From an uncultured Lachnospiraceae bacterium (GTDB lineage: Bacteria > Bacillota > Clostridia > Lachnospirales > Lachnospiraceae): a DNA stretch of 9,196 nt. A model generated the notes under the pieces. The model did not search any database. It saw only the letters and a list, made by a program, of their open reading frames with translations, and was not told the origin of the DNA. Position numbers and translations under genes: made by a program. Positions 1 to 5,845 of the stretch are shown here, one piece after another. The stretch covers positions 1 through 9,196 of the forward strand of contig CADBNQ010000158.1 of the NCBI GenBank assembly GCA_902796045.1. The letters are read 5' to 3'. Each line of letters opens with the position of its first letter. Position 1 is the first letter of the stretch.

Positions 1-170
1 CTGTCGGCCGCTTTCTCTTATTCTTCCCTCTGCAGCCGATTTTTTCTTTCCTTTCCAGCTGTCTCTGTCGGCCGCTTTCTCTTATTCAACTCTCTGCGGC
101 CGAATTTTTCTGCCCCAACTCAAGTCTTCGTCGGCCGCTTTATCCTATTCTTCTTTTTGCGGCCGAATCT
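1..170. repeat. Tandem array of three ~64-bp GGCCGC-dyad repeats
   Basis: Three units are seen. Each has the left arm TCGGCCGC, exactly 20 pyrimidine-rich bases, then the right arm GCGGCCGA (GCAGCCGA in the first unit). Arms lie at 4-11/32-39, 68-75/96-103 and 131-138/159-166, so the period is 64 then 63 bp. All three loops share a TATTC core. The stretches between units are also related: each begins T-rich and ends GTCTCTG or GTCTTCG, so the whole unit is repeated, not just the dyad. Read on the plus strand, the first two units (stem, then TTTTTT or ATTTTTC) resemble weak intrinsic terminators with an oversized loop. The first unit abuts the window edge, so the array may continue to the left. 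No coding sequence is seen here. Function is unknown; it could be an intergenic repeat family, a protein-binding array or stacked terminators. Confidence 0.85.
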
Positions 171-298
171 CTTTCTCCTGGACTGGGAAAAAGCAGACTG
201 ACTATAGGATTCCTCATAATAGTCCGCTCGCGCGGAATCATCGAGACGATTCCGATAGAACTCACGACTATAATCAGGAGAATTCTGCCTCAGAGATT
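171..298. other. Non-coding stretch with small alternative dyads
   Basis: No plausible gene is visible on either strand. GGAATC (234-239) can pair with GATTCC at 248-253 (8-base loop) or with the same word at 208-213 (20-base loop), so two mutually exclusive small hairpins can be drawn. GACTATA occurs directly twice, at 200-206 and 266-272, and GACTAT (200-205) can also pair with ATAGTC (219-224). With no neighbouring gene reading into it, I cannot assign a role. It may belong to the 3' flank of whatever lies left of the window. Confidence 0.3.
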
Positions 299-363
299 AA
301 AAGAAACGCTCATTAGCCCGGGAGGAAGCATCTGGCTTCTGGTGGGTAATGAGCGTTTCTTTT
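299..363. terminator. Bidirectional intrinsic terminator downstream of upp
   Basis: A perfect 17-bp stem is formed by 299-315 and 347-363. The arms read AAAAGAAACGCTCATTA and its reverse complement. The 31-base tip can fold further, because GAAGC (325-329) pairs with GCTTC (335-339) and CCC (317-319) with GGG (344-346). Each direction ends in a T-rich run (TTTCTTTTT on plus, TTTCTTTT on minus). The arm nearer upp ends about 30 bases past the upp stop, so it most likely ends the uraA-upp transcript and may also block transcription arriving from the left. Confidence 0.85.
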
Positions 364-392
364 TAACTCAGAGAACTATTTGGTTCTGATGG

Positions 393-1031
393 CTATTTGG
401 TTCCGAAGATCCTGTCTCCGGCATCGCCCAGGCCCGGACAGATGTAGGCATCATCGTTCAGCTCTCTGTCGATATGGCCGACATAAAGCTGTACATCAGG
501 ATGTGCCTCATGAAGTCTGCGGACGCCTTCGGGAGCTGCGATGATGGACATAAATTTGATATTTTTCCCGCCATGTTCCTTGATAAAGTTTACGGCGGCT
601 ACTGCTGATCCGCCGGTAGCCAGCATGGGATCGGTGACCACGATCAGCCTCTCATCAATATACTCCGGCAGCTTGCAGTAATACTCATGGGGTTCATGAG
701 TCTTCTCATCACGATAGAGACCGATATGGCCGACTTTGGCAGCAGGGACCAATGCCAGCAGGCCGCTTACCATACCCAGTCCGGCACGGAGAATAGGAAC
801 AATGGCGAACTTCTTTCCTGCAATAACCGGTGTCATGCATTTCTCAATAGGGGTCTCCACTTCCATATCTTCCAGCTGAAGATCGGAGAGTGCTTCATAG
901 CCCATGAGCATGGCAATCTCTTCAACGATAGCACGAAACTCGTTGGTTCCTGTATTCTTATCCCTCAGGATTGAGATCTTGTGCTGAAGCAGCGGATGAT
1001 TTATCTCTATCACGTTATCCAGTTTTTCCAT
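393..1031 (-). CDS. upp: Uracil phosphoribosyltransferase
   Basis: This cytosolic pyrimidine salvage enzyme joins uracil to PRPP, giving UMP and pyrophosphate. The 212-residue protein is a typical full-length Upp. The type I PRTase PRPP-binding loop is seen as VVTDPMLATGGSA in mid-protein, and the uracil-binding C-terminal motif YICPGLGDAGDRIFGTK closes the chain. The PILRAGLGM segment typical of the family is also present. The ATG at 1031 is preceded by AGGAGGAGC, an excellent ribosome binding site. It sits 26 bp downstream of the uracil permease stop on the same strand, with no credible promoter of its own between them, so the two are almost certainly co-transcribed: import followed by trapping as UMP. 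The terminator at 299-363 follows. Assignment is very secure; nothing unusual is seen. Confidence 0.97.
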   Translation of the reverse strand: MEKLDNVIEINHPLLQHKISILRDKNTGTNEFRAIVEEIAMLMGYEALSDLQLEDMEVETPIEKCMTPVIAGKKFAIVPILRAGLGMVSGLLALVPAAKVGHIGLYRDEKTHEPHEYYCKLPEYIDERLIVVTDPMLATGGSAVAAVNFIKEHGGKNIKFMSIIAAPEGVRRLHEAHPDVQLYVGHIDRELNDDAYICPGLGDAGDRIFGTK

Positions 1032-1057
1032 ATGCTCCTCCTTTGTATTATAATTTT

Positions 1058-2467
1058 TTATTTTGTGTTCTCTTTCTTCTTTTTCGCTGACGATGAACCC
1101 TGGGGATTAATACTTACTCCACGGTTGATGTCTCCAGCGGGATTGACGCCAAACTCATAATCGTTGCCCGGCAGTATGGCGTTCAGAATGACACCCGCTA
1201 TGGCAGCGATGGCAAGGCTGGTCAAAGTAATGCTGGTGCCGCCCAATGAAAAAGTGAGCCCCTCTGAAAATCCCAGTCCGCAGACAAGAATCACCGCAGC
1301 AATGATCAGATTCCTGGACCTGGTCAGGTCCACCTGATTCTCCACCACATTTCTCACACCGATGGCAGAAATCATTCCATACAGAATAAAGCTGATGCCG
1401 CCGACGATGGCTGCAGGCATGGATCCGATCAGGACCGCGACCTTGGGGAAGAAGCTCAGCACCACTGCAAAGACAGCTGCCAGGCGGACAACAAAGGGAT
1501 CATAAACCTTGGAAAGCTCCAATACCCCTGTATTCTCTCCATAGGTGGTGTTGGCAGGGCCGCCTACCAGTCCGGCAAAGGCTGTGGCAATGCCGTCACC
1601 CATCAGAGTACGGTGCAGACCAGGATCTTCGATAAAGTTCTCTCCAACTGTAGCTGAAATGGCACTGATATCTCCGATGTGTTCCATCATGGATGCGATA
1701 GCGATGGGTGCCATGACCAGAATCGATGTAAGATCAAACTTGCAGATCTGGAAGGGGGGCAGCCCGATGGCACTGGTCTGCTTTACTGATTCAAAGACAA
1801 GGATCGGCGTACCGTCTGCATTGGTCATCCCAGCCATGTTCATCAGAAGGGCAGCAATATAGGAAATGACCACGCCCATCAGGATAGGGATGATCTTGAA
1901 CATTCCCCTGCCCCATATGTTGAAGATCACCACCACTGCCAGGGCGATCAGAGCCAGAGGCCAGTTGAGCGAGGCGTTTCCAATGGCGGAAGGAGCCAGG
2001 CTCAGTCCGATACAGATGATAATGGGGCCAGTCACTACAGGAGGCAGAAACTTCATGACCCGCTTGATCCCGACAGCCTTCACGATGCCAGCCAGCAGAA
2101 GATACATAAGACCAGCCACCACGATGCCGCCGCAGGCATAGGGCAGTTTCTCTCCCATAGTCATGTCTGCATATTTTCCGGAGTTCAGATTGGCAACCGT
2201 CGCGAATCCACCCAGATAGGCAAAGGAAGACCCCAAAAAGGCAGGCACTTTAAATCTGGAACATACGTGGAATAATAAGGTACCAAGACCGGCACAGATG
2301 AGAGTAACCTGAATGGAAAGGCCCTCCCCTTTGAAATAAGAATTGACAAGAATGGGTACAAGAATCGTCGCACCAAACATAGCGAACATATGCTGCAATC
2401 CAAGAAGCAGCATATTAGGAAGCCCCAGGGCTTTCGCGTCCCTGATCGCAGTATCTCTCTCTTTCAT
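1058..2467 (-). CDS. uraA: Uracil permease, NCS2 (nucleobase:cation symporter 2) family
   Basis: This is an integral membrane transporter for uracil, probably proton-coupled. The 469-residue protein is highly hydrophobic, consistent with the 14-segment NCS2 fold. Diagnostic stretches include GLQHMFAMFGATILVP near the N-terminus, MMEHIGDISA in mid-protein and GGPANTTYGENTGV further on. By memory alignment with E. coli UraA, substrate residues Glu241 (in EHIGD) and Glu290 (in YGEN) are kept, while the His245 position is Asp, as in many Firmicute and xanthine-type members. Uracil is favoured over xanthine because upp follows immediately. A longer in-frame reading to 2512 exists, but the ATG at 2467 has GAGGGAATT directly in front and begins MKERDTAIRDAK. 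The lysine-rich C-terminal tail (KKKKENTK) is unremarkable. The promoter and a structured leader lie at 2468-2593. Confidence 0.93.
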   Translation of the reverse strand: MKERDTAIRDAKALGLPNMLLLGLQHMFAMFGATILVPILVNSYFKGEGLSIQVTLICAGLGTLLFHVCSRFKVPAFLGSSFAYLGGFATVANLNSGKYADMTMGEKLPYACGGIVVAGLMYLLLAGIVKAVGIKRVMKFLPPVVTGPIIICIGLSLAPSAIGNASLNWPLALIALAVVVIFNIWGRGMFKIIPILMGVVISYIAALLMNMAGMTNADGTPILVFESVKQTSAIGLPPFQICKFDLTSILVMAPIAIASMMEHIGDISAISATVGENFIEDPGLHRTLMGDGIATAFAGLVGGPANTTYGENTGVLELSKVYDPFVVRLAAVFAVVLSFFPKVAVLIGSMPAAIVGGISFILYGMISAIGVRNVVENQVDLTRSRNLIIAAVILVCGLGFSEGLTFSLGGTSITLTSLAIAAIAGVILNAILPGNDYEFGVNPAGDINRGVSINPQGSSSAKKKKENTK

Positions 2468-2501
2468 AATTCCCTCTTTTCTGCAATAACTACGTTGATA
2501 T

Positions 2502-2556
2502 TGTCCGCTCAACAGGAAAACCTTTTTTCAAATACTGTGCAGTCACTGTGCGGACA
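2502..2556 (-). promoter_or_regulatory. Hairpin in the uraA leader
   Basis: In the minus-strand transcript, TGTCCGC (2556-2550) pairs with GCGGACA (2508-2502). An inner ACAG/CTGT pairing extends the stem across a three-base TGA bulge. It lies in the roughly 90-base leader between the predicted uraA start site and the ATG at 2467. I see no PyrR-type binding motif and no poly-U terminator after it, so a classical PyrR attenuator is not supported. A stabilising or protein-binding leader stem is possible. Confidence 0.4.
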
Positions 2557-2565
2557 GCTATTTAT

Positions 2566-2593
2566 ATTATACATGAATAATTCAGAAATTCAA
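2566..2593 (-). promoter_or_regulatory. SigA-type promoter of uraA-upp
   Basis: On the minus strand, TTGAAT (2593-2588), a 16-base spacer and a perfect TATAAT (2571-2566) form a good housekeeping promoter. It lies just beyond the stop of the upstream nitrilase-family gene, so uraA-upp has its own start rather than depending on read-through. The expected start site is near 2559, giving a leader of about 90 bases. Confidence 0.7.
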
Positions 2594-2602
2594 GAGACAG
2601 GC

Positions 2603-3394
2603 TCAAAACAAGTGACTGTAATAAAGGTCCGCTTTCCTGTCTTGCTTTACCGGAAAGCTGCGGCGGATGCTTTCAACCTTATCACTATCAATCTCTGCTG
2701 TCAGCAGGGTCTCTTCCTCTGTGAGCTCTGTGAGCCTCTCTCCTTCCGGACCATACACAGCAGAATGCCCCCTGTAGCAAAGACCTCCGCCTGTCCCGGT
2801 CCGGTTGACGCCAACTATGTAGGCCTGATTCTCTATTGCCCTGGCCTGAAGCAAAACATCCCAGTGGCCGGTTCTCTCTGCAGGCCAGCTGGCGATCACA
2901 AATATTAGCTGACTTTCTGCAGAGCTGATCTGAAAGACCTCCGGGAAACGCAGATCATAGCAGACAAAAGCTCCCAGAATCATGCCCCGCCAGCAGGCTG
3001 TCCTGATCTGCTTTCCCCCTCTGTAATACCTGGCTTCTTCCCCGTAGGAAAATGGGTGGATCTTGGCGTAATCCAGCACAGAACCAGTCTCGTCAAAGAT
3101 CTCCAGGTGATTTTCATAGAATACCTCTCCTGCTTCTTCCTTTCTCACCGGATAGCCGCATACCGATGCGATCCCGTATTCAGCTGACAAGTCTGCAAAC
3201 AGTTCTCTCTGCGCCTGCCAGTTTCTGGTGATCTTCTCGACATTCATGGAAAATCCAGTCATTGTCATCTCCGGAAAAACCAGTATGTCCACTTCTTTTT
3301 CCCTGGCTTCCCGGAAAAAGCTCTTCACTTTCCCTCTGTTTGATTCAAAGTCTTCCCAGCTAATATCCATTTGGGCCAGTCCTGCTCTGATCAT
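2603..3394 (-). CDS. Carbon-nitrogen hydrolase, MtnU/omega-amidase-like (nitrilase superfamily)
   Basis: This is a cytosolic amidase-type enzyme of 263 residues, normal for the family. The nitrilase catalytic triad is visible: Glu42 in VFPEMTMTGF, Lys111 in YAKIHPF and Cys145 in VCYDLRFPE. Further family signatures are ASWPAERTGHW, ARAIENQAY and GHSAVYGPEG. The C-terminal half resembles, from memory, B. subtilis MtnU (YkrU) and omega-amidases, which hydrolyse alpha-ketoglutaramate in glutamine-coupled transamination. Substrate cannot be read from the motifs, and other C-N hydrolase activities are possible. AGAAGGAG (3409-3402) sits 7 bases before the ATG at 3394 but only 4 before an in-frame GTG at 3397, so the ATG is preferred. 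The gene is divergent from a BMC operon containing MtnK-like kinases, which may or may not be a functional link. Confidence 0.85.
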   Translation of the reverse strand: MIRAGLAQMDISWEDFESNRGKVKSFFREAREKEVDILVFPEMTMTGFSMNVEKITRNWQAQRELFADLSAEYGIASVCGYPVRKEEAGEVFYENHLEIFDETGSVLDYAKIHPFSYGEEARYYRGGKQIRTACWRGMILGAFVCYDLRFPEVFQISSAESQLIFVIASWPAERTGHWDVLLQARAIENQAYIVGVNRTGTGGGLCYRGHSAVYGPEGERLTELTEEETLLTAEIDSDKVESIRRSFPVKQDRKADLYYSHLF

Positions 3395-3454
3395 CACATG
3401 ACTCCTTCTATTTTTATAATGATATGCCTTGATTGCTTTCTTCGCTTACTATAA

Positions 3455-3483
3455 ATTATAGCATGTTTTTTCTCTTGTGTTAA
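3455..3483 (-). promoter_or_regulatory. SigA-type promoter of the C-N hydrolase gene
   Basis: On the minus strand, TTAACA (3483-3478), a 17-base spacer and TATAAT (3460-3455) form a near-consensus promoter. The -10 box is extended (TGCTATAAT from 3463). The expected start site is about 50 bases before the ATG. Confidence 0.75.
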
Positions 3484-3562
3484 TCTGATAACAGGATGCA
3501 AAAGAATTGTTTTCATTTCCTGACAGGCAGCCATAGATTTGCAAAAAAAACCCTATCAGATA
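3482..3562. promoter_or_regulatory. Pair of TATCWGATA dyads between divergent promoters
   Basis: AATCTGATA (3482-3490) and TATCAGATA (3554-3562) both match a 9-bp dyad TATC-W-GATA, the second perfectly and the first at 8 of 9 positions. One copy overlaps the upstream edge of the minus-strand -35 box. The other lies 12 bases upstream of the plus-strand -35 box. The placement would suit a regulator acting on both divergent promoters, but short AT-rich dyads can arise by chance. Confidence 0.3.
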
Positions 3563-3574
3563 TTACTAATTTTA

Positions 3575-3603
3575 TTTACATTCCATTTATTTTTTTGTAT
3601 AAT
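3575..3603 (+). promoter_or_regulatory. SigA-type promoter of the BMC/kinase operon
   Basis: TTTACA (3575-3580), a 17-base spacer and a perfect TATAAT (3598-3603) match the consensus very well. The expected start site is about 65 bases before the pduU-like ATG. Confidence 0.7.
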
Positions 3604-3622
3604 TATTTTAACTATTGTATTC

Positions 3623-3631
3623 TGGTATAAT
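3623..3631 (+). promoter_or_regulatory. Second possible start: extended -10 TGGTATAAT
   Basis: A perfect extended -10 box is present, but the -35 region at the right distance (TTATTT, 3603-3608) is weak. It would start transcription about 38 bases before the pduU-like ATG and could act as an alternative promoter. Confidence 0.4.
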
Positions 3632-3675
3632 TCTGTCCATATTTAAGGACAATCAGTATAAAAGGGGGGATTATT

Positions 3676-4056
3676 ATGGGTACCAAAGACATGATCAACA
3701 ATGGTATCAATGCAGAAGACAAATCCCGTATGATACAGGAGTATGTACCTGGCAAGCAGATTACTCTGGCTCATATGGTGACAAGACCTAAGGCTTCTGT
3801 GTATAAGAAGCTGGGCCTTCCGGATGATTATCATGATGCAATCGGGATCATGACCATCACGCCATCCGAGGCTACGATCATTGCAGCCGATATCTGTACC
3901 AAGGCTGCTTCTATCAAGCTGGGCTTTGTTGACCGCTTTTCAGGTTCTGTCATCATCGTGGGCTCCACGGCCAATGTAGAGTCTGCTCTCAACAGTGTCA
4001 TCACCACTTTCTACAACAAACTGGGCTTTGATGCTGTAGCTATCACAAAGACCTGA
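3676..4056 (+). CDS. pduU: BMC shell protein, circularly permuted single-domain type (PduU/EutS family)
   Basis: This is a structural hexamer-forming facet protein of a bacterial microcompartment shell. The 126-residue product carries the family signatures in order: MIQEYVPGKQITLAHM (the N-terminal strands that form the beta-barrel over the pore), VYKKLGLPD, AIGIMTITPSEA and KLGFVDRFSGSVII, ending with a short strand and ITKT. Length and these motifs match Salmonella PduU (116 aa) and E. coli EutS (111 aa). About ten extra residues at the N-terminus account for most of the difference. TITPSEA and KKLGLPD favour PduU over EutS, but the two are hard to separate. GGGGGG at 3664-3669 lies 6 bases before the ATG and fixes the start. 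It is the first gene of a four-gene operon, directly followed by a pduV/eutP-like GTPase, as in the Salmonella pdu order U-V. Confidence 0.93.
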   Translation: MGTKDMINNGINAEDKSRMIQEYVPGKQITLAHMVTRPKASVYKKLGLPDDYHDAIGIMTITPSEATIIAADICTKAASIKLGFVDRFSGSVIIVGSTANVESALNSVITTFYNKLGFDAVAITKT

Positions 4057-4072
4057 TTGGAGCACTATACTT

Positions 4073-4552
4073 ATGCGAATTATGCTCATTGGGCCATCTG
4101 CAGCCGGTAAAACTACATTGATTCAGAGGCTCAGAGATAAAGAGATTAAGTACGACAAGACTCAGGCAGTTGAGTATATAGGTAATTTTATTGACACACC
4201 GGGTGAATACATGCAGCAGAGAGGCTACTGGGGTTCTTTGACCATCACTTCCTATGACGCTGATATCATAGGTCTTGTGCAGGACTCCACCAGTGAAGAC
4301 TGCTGGTTCTCCGGCGGGATCAATACCAAGTTTGAGAAGCCTGTCATCGGGATCCTTACCAAGATTGACAGCGAGCTTTCCAACCAGAAGCAGGGCCGTT
4401 CCTACCTTGAGCTGGCAGGCTGCAGAGATATATTTCCTGTCAGTTCCTACACCGGTGAAGGTATTGAGGCACTTTCCGAGGGAATCCACAGGATACTGGA
4501 ACGCTACCAGAACGAGAACGAAAAGCGTTTCTCGGACGATTACTTTGATTGA
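4073..4552 (+). CDS. pduV: BMC-associated small GTPase, PduV/EutP family
   Basis: This is a Ras-like P-loop GTPase of 159 residues, the usual size for PduV/EutP. The G motifs are complete: P-loop GPSAAGKTT (residues 7-15), Thr30 as the likely switch I residue, DTPGEY (41-46), TKID (96-99) and an SSYTGEG segment for G5. The YIGNFIDTPGEY stretch is characteristic of the EutP/PduV family. Salmonella PduV is reported to associate with the compartment exterior and affect its movement, while EutP has also been described as an acetate kinase-like enzyme in some species; neither role can be read here. It begins 16 bases after the shell gene stop with a modest TTGGAG site, and the kinase genes follow closely, so it is co-transcribed. 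GTP binding is well supported; the cellular role is inferred from the family. Confidence 0.92.
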   Translation: MRIMLIGPSAAGKTTLIQRLRDKEIKYDKTQAVEYIGNFIDTPGEYMQQRGYWGSLTITSYDADIIGLVQDSTSEDCWFSGGINTKFEKPVIGILTKIDSELSNQKQGRSYLELAGCRDIFPVSSYTGEGIEALSEGIHRILERYQNENEKRFSDDYFD

Positions 4553-4576
4553 ACCATTTGTTAGGGGGTGTATGCC

Positions 4577-5830
4577 TTGATACGTCTGAATAAGGACAAT
4601 GTTGTCGATTATGTACATTCAAGGCTTGATTTTTTTAATATTGATGGGGATATCCGCGTTTCTGCCATAGGAGAGGGAAGCCTGGAAGAAGATGGAGACG
4701 GATATATCAATTTCGTTTACCGGGTTTCTGATGGCGTACATCACCTGATTGTCAAACAGGCCACCGTGGAGCCCCGCTCAGGTGGACCTTTTGAGGTCGA
4801 TATCAACCGCTACAAGCTGGAGTATGATTCTCTGATCCTGAGAAAGGCCATAGCTCCTGATTTTGTCCCTGCTGTCTATGATCTCGATACGGAAAATCGG
4901 GTCTTTATCACCCAGGATGTATCTTATCTCAAGATTTCTCGTTTCCAGCTGTTAAAGGGTGTGCAGTTCCCTCTGTTAGGGGAGCATGTAGGCCGCTATA
5001 TGGCTGCCAATAATTTCTTTACATCCGAGTATTACCTTGACAGCCGGACTTTCCGTGAACTGTCCGTTCATTTTATGAATGTTACCATGCGGGAGATCAT
5101 GGACGTTGTCATGTTCTTAACCAGTGTGACCCCCGAAGATACAGTGGGAAGTCCTCTTGATCCGGATTTTGTCACTTTTTCAAAAAAAATATGTGCTGAC
5201 CCCCGTGTTCTCATCGCCCGGCAGCGTCTCCGCCACCTCTTCATGACTAAGGGAGAGTGTCTGATCCATGGAGACCTTCATACTTCCAACATCTTTGCAG
5301 GGGAAGATGAGACCAAGATTATTGATATGGAATATACATTCTGTGGTCCCTTCTCCTATGATATGGGATATTTCCTGCAGAATTTCCTGACGCAGTATGC
5401 TGCTGCTACTTTCCGTCCTTTTAGTTCGGAGAGTGAGAGGGAGGCCTACAAAGCTTACTGCCTCTTTATTATAAAGGATACCTATTTAAGCTTCTGTAAG
5501 TACTTCCGCAAGTATTTCGGGATATTTGCCAAAGAAGAATATCAGGATATACCCGGACTTCTGGATGACTTCTGTCTGACTTCCCTGCGGGAGTTTATCG
5601 GTTTTTCCGCATCTGCCATGCTCGGACGGATCGTCGGTGTCGTGGCCTTCCCGGATTATGACGATATCAGTGACCCCATCCAGAGACATAATGCCATGTG
5701 TTTTTCTATCATTCTTAATCATCACATGCTTCTTCACTGGGAATCCTATGATGACATAGACTCTTTCCTTGATGATATCAGGGAGATTGAAGAGATTTAC
5801 TGCCGCAACATCAGCAGCATGACTTTGTAG
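4577..5830 (+). CDS. MtnK-family sugar kinase, first paralogue
   Basis: This APH/choline-kinase-fold enzyme is closest to 5-methylthioribose kinase. It probably transfers the ATP gamma-phosphate to O1 of a pentose-type sugar. The 417-residue product shows a glycine-rich loop IGEGSL (31-36), Lys60 in LIVKQ, catalytic Asp233 in LIHGDLHTSNIF and metal-binding Asp250/Glu252 in IIDMEY, all lining up with B. subtilis MtnK by memory. Odd points are an eight-residue insert (37-44) right after the glycine loop, loss of the SWP substrate loop (GGP here), and a single Arg351 where MtnK has a twin Arg pair. The TTG at 4577 lies 8 bases after AGGGGG and gives MIRLNKDN, matching MIVLTKEN of the next gene. 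The upstream GTG at 4568 overlaps the ribosome site and is rejected. It is co-transcribed with pduU/pduV. Exact substrate unknown. Confidence 0.85.
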   Translation: MIRLNKDNVVDYVHSRLDFFNIDGDIRVSAIGEGSLEEDGDGYINFVYRVSDGVHHLIVKQATVEPRSGGPFEVDINRYKLEYDSLILRKAIAPDFVPAVYDLDTENRVFITQDVSYLKISRFQLLKGVQFPLLGEHVGRYMAANNFFTSEYYLDSRTFRELSVHFMNVTMREIMDVVMFLTSVTPEDTVGSPLDPDFVTFSKKICADPRVLIARQRLRHLFMTKGECLIHGDLHTSNIFAGEDETKIIDMEYTFCGPFSYDMGYFLQNFLTQYAAATFRPFSSESEREAYKAYCLFIIKDTYLSFCKYFRKYFGIFAKEEYQDIPGLLDDFCLTSLREFIGFSASAMLGRIVGVVAFPDYDDISDPIQRHNAMCFSIILNHHMLLHWESYDDIDSFLDDIREIEEIYCRNISSMTL

Positions 5831-5845
5831 AAAGAAGGATCAGAT

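Noticed and set aside
4..166. CRISPR-like look of 36-base repeats with 27-28-base spacers
   Set aside because: Repeats differ at 4-6 of 36 positions, the intervening segments are related to each other, and no cas genes are seen. It is a degenerate tandem repeat, not a CRISPR array.
1047..1052. Perfect TATAAT on the minus strand between uraA and upp
   Set aside because: There is no acceptable -35 box, and a start from it would fall within the upp ribosome binding site, so an independent upp promoter is unlikely.
2390..2908. 172-codon plus-strand open frame across the uraA 5' end and the hydrolase 3' end
   Set aside because: It lies antisense to two well-supported genes, spans the uraA promoter, and its translation has no recognisable family features.
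3500..3513. AAAAGAATTGTTTT as a catabolite-control (cre) operator
   Set aside because: It lacks the central CG and the terminal CA of the cre consensus; AT-rich background explains it.
4568..4576. GTG at 4568 as the start of the first kinase
   Set aside because: It is embedded in the AGGGGG ribosome site. The TTG at 4577 has correct spacing and aligns with the start of the second kinase.
4043..4618. 191-codon minus-strand open frame opposite the PduV-like gene
   Set aside because: It is the antisense shadow of a complete GTPase with all G motifs, and it resembles no protein family I know.
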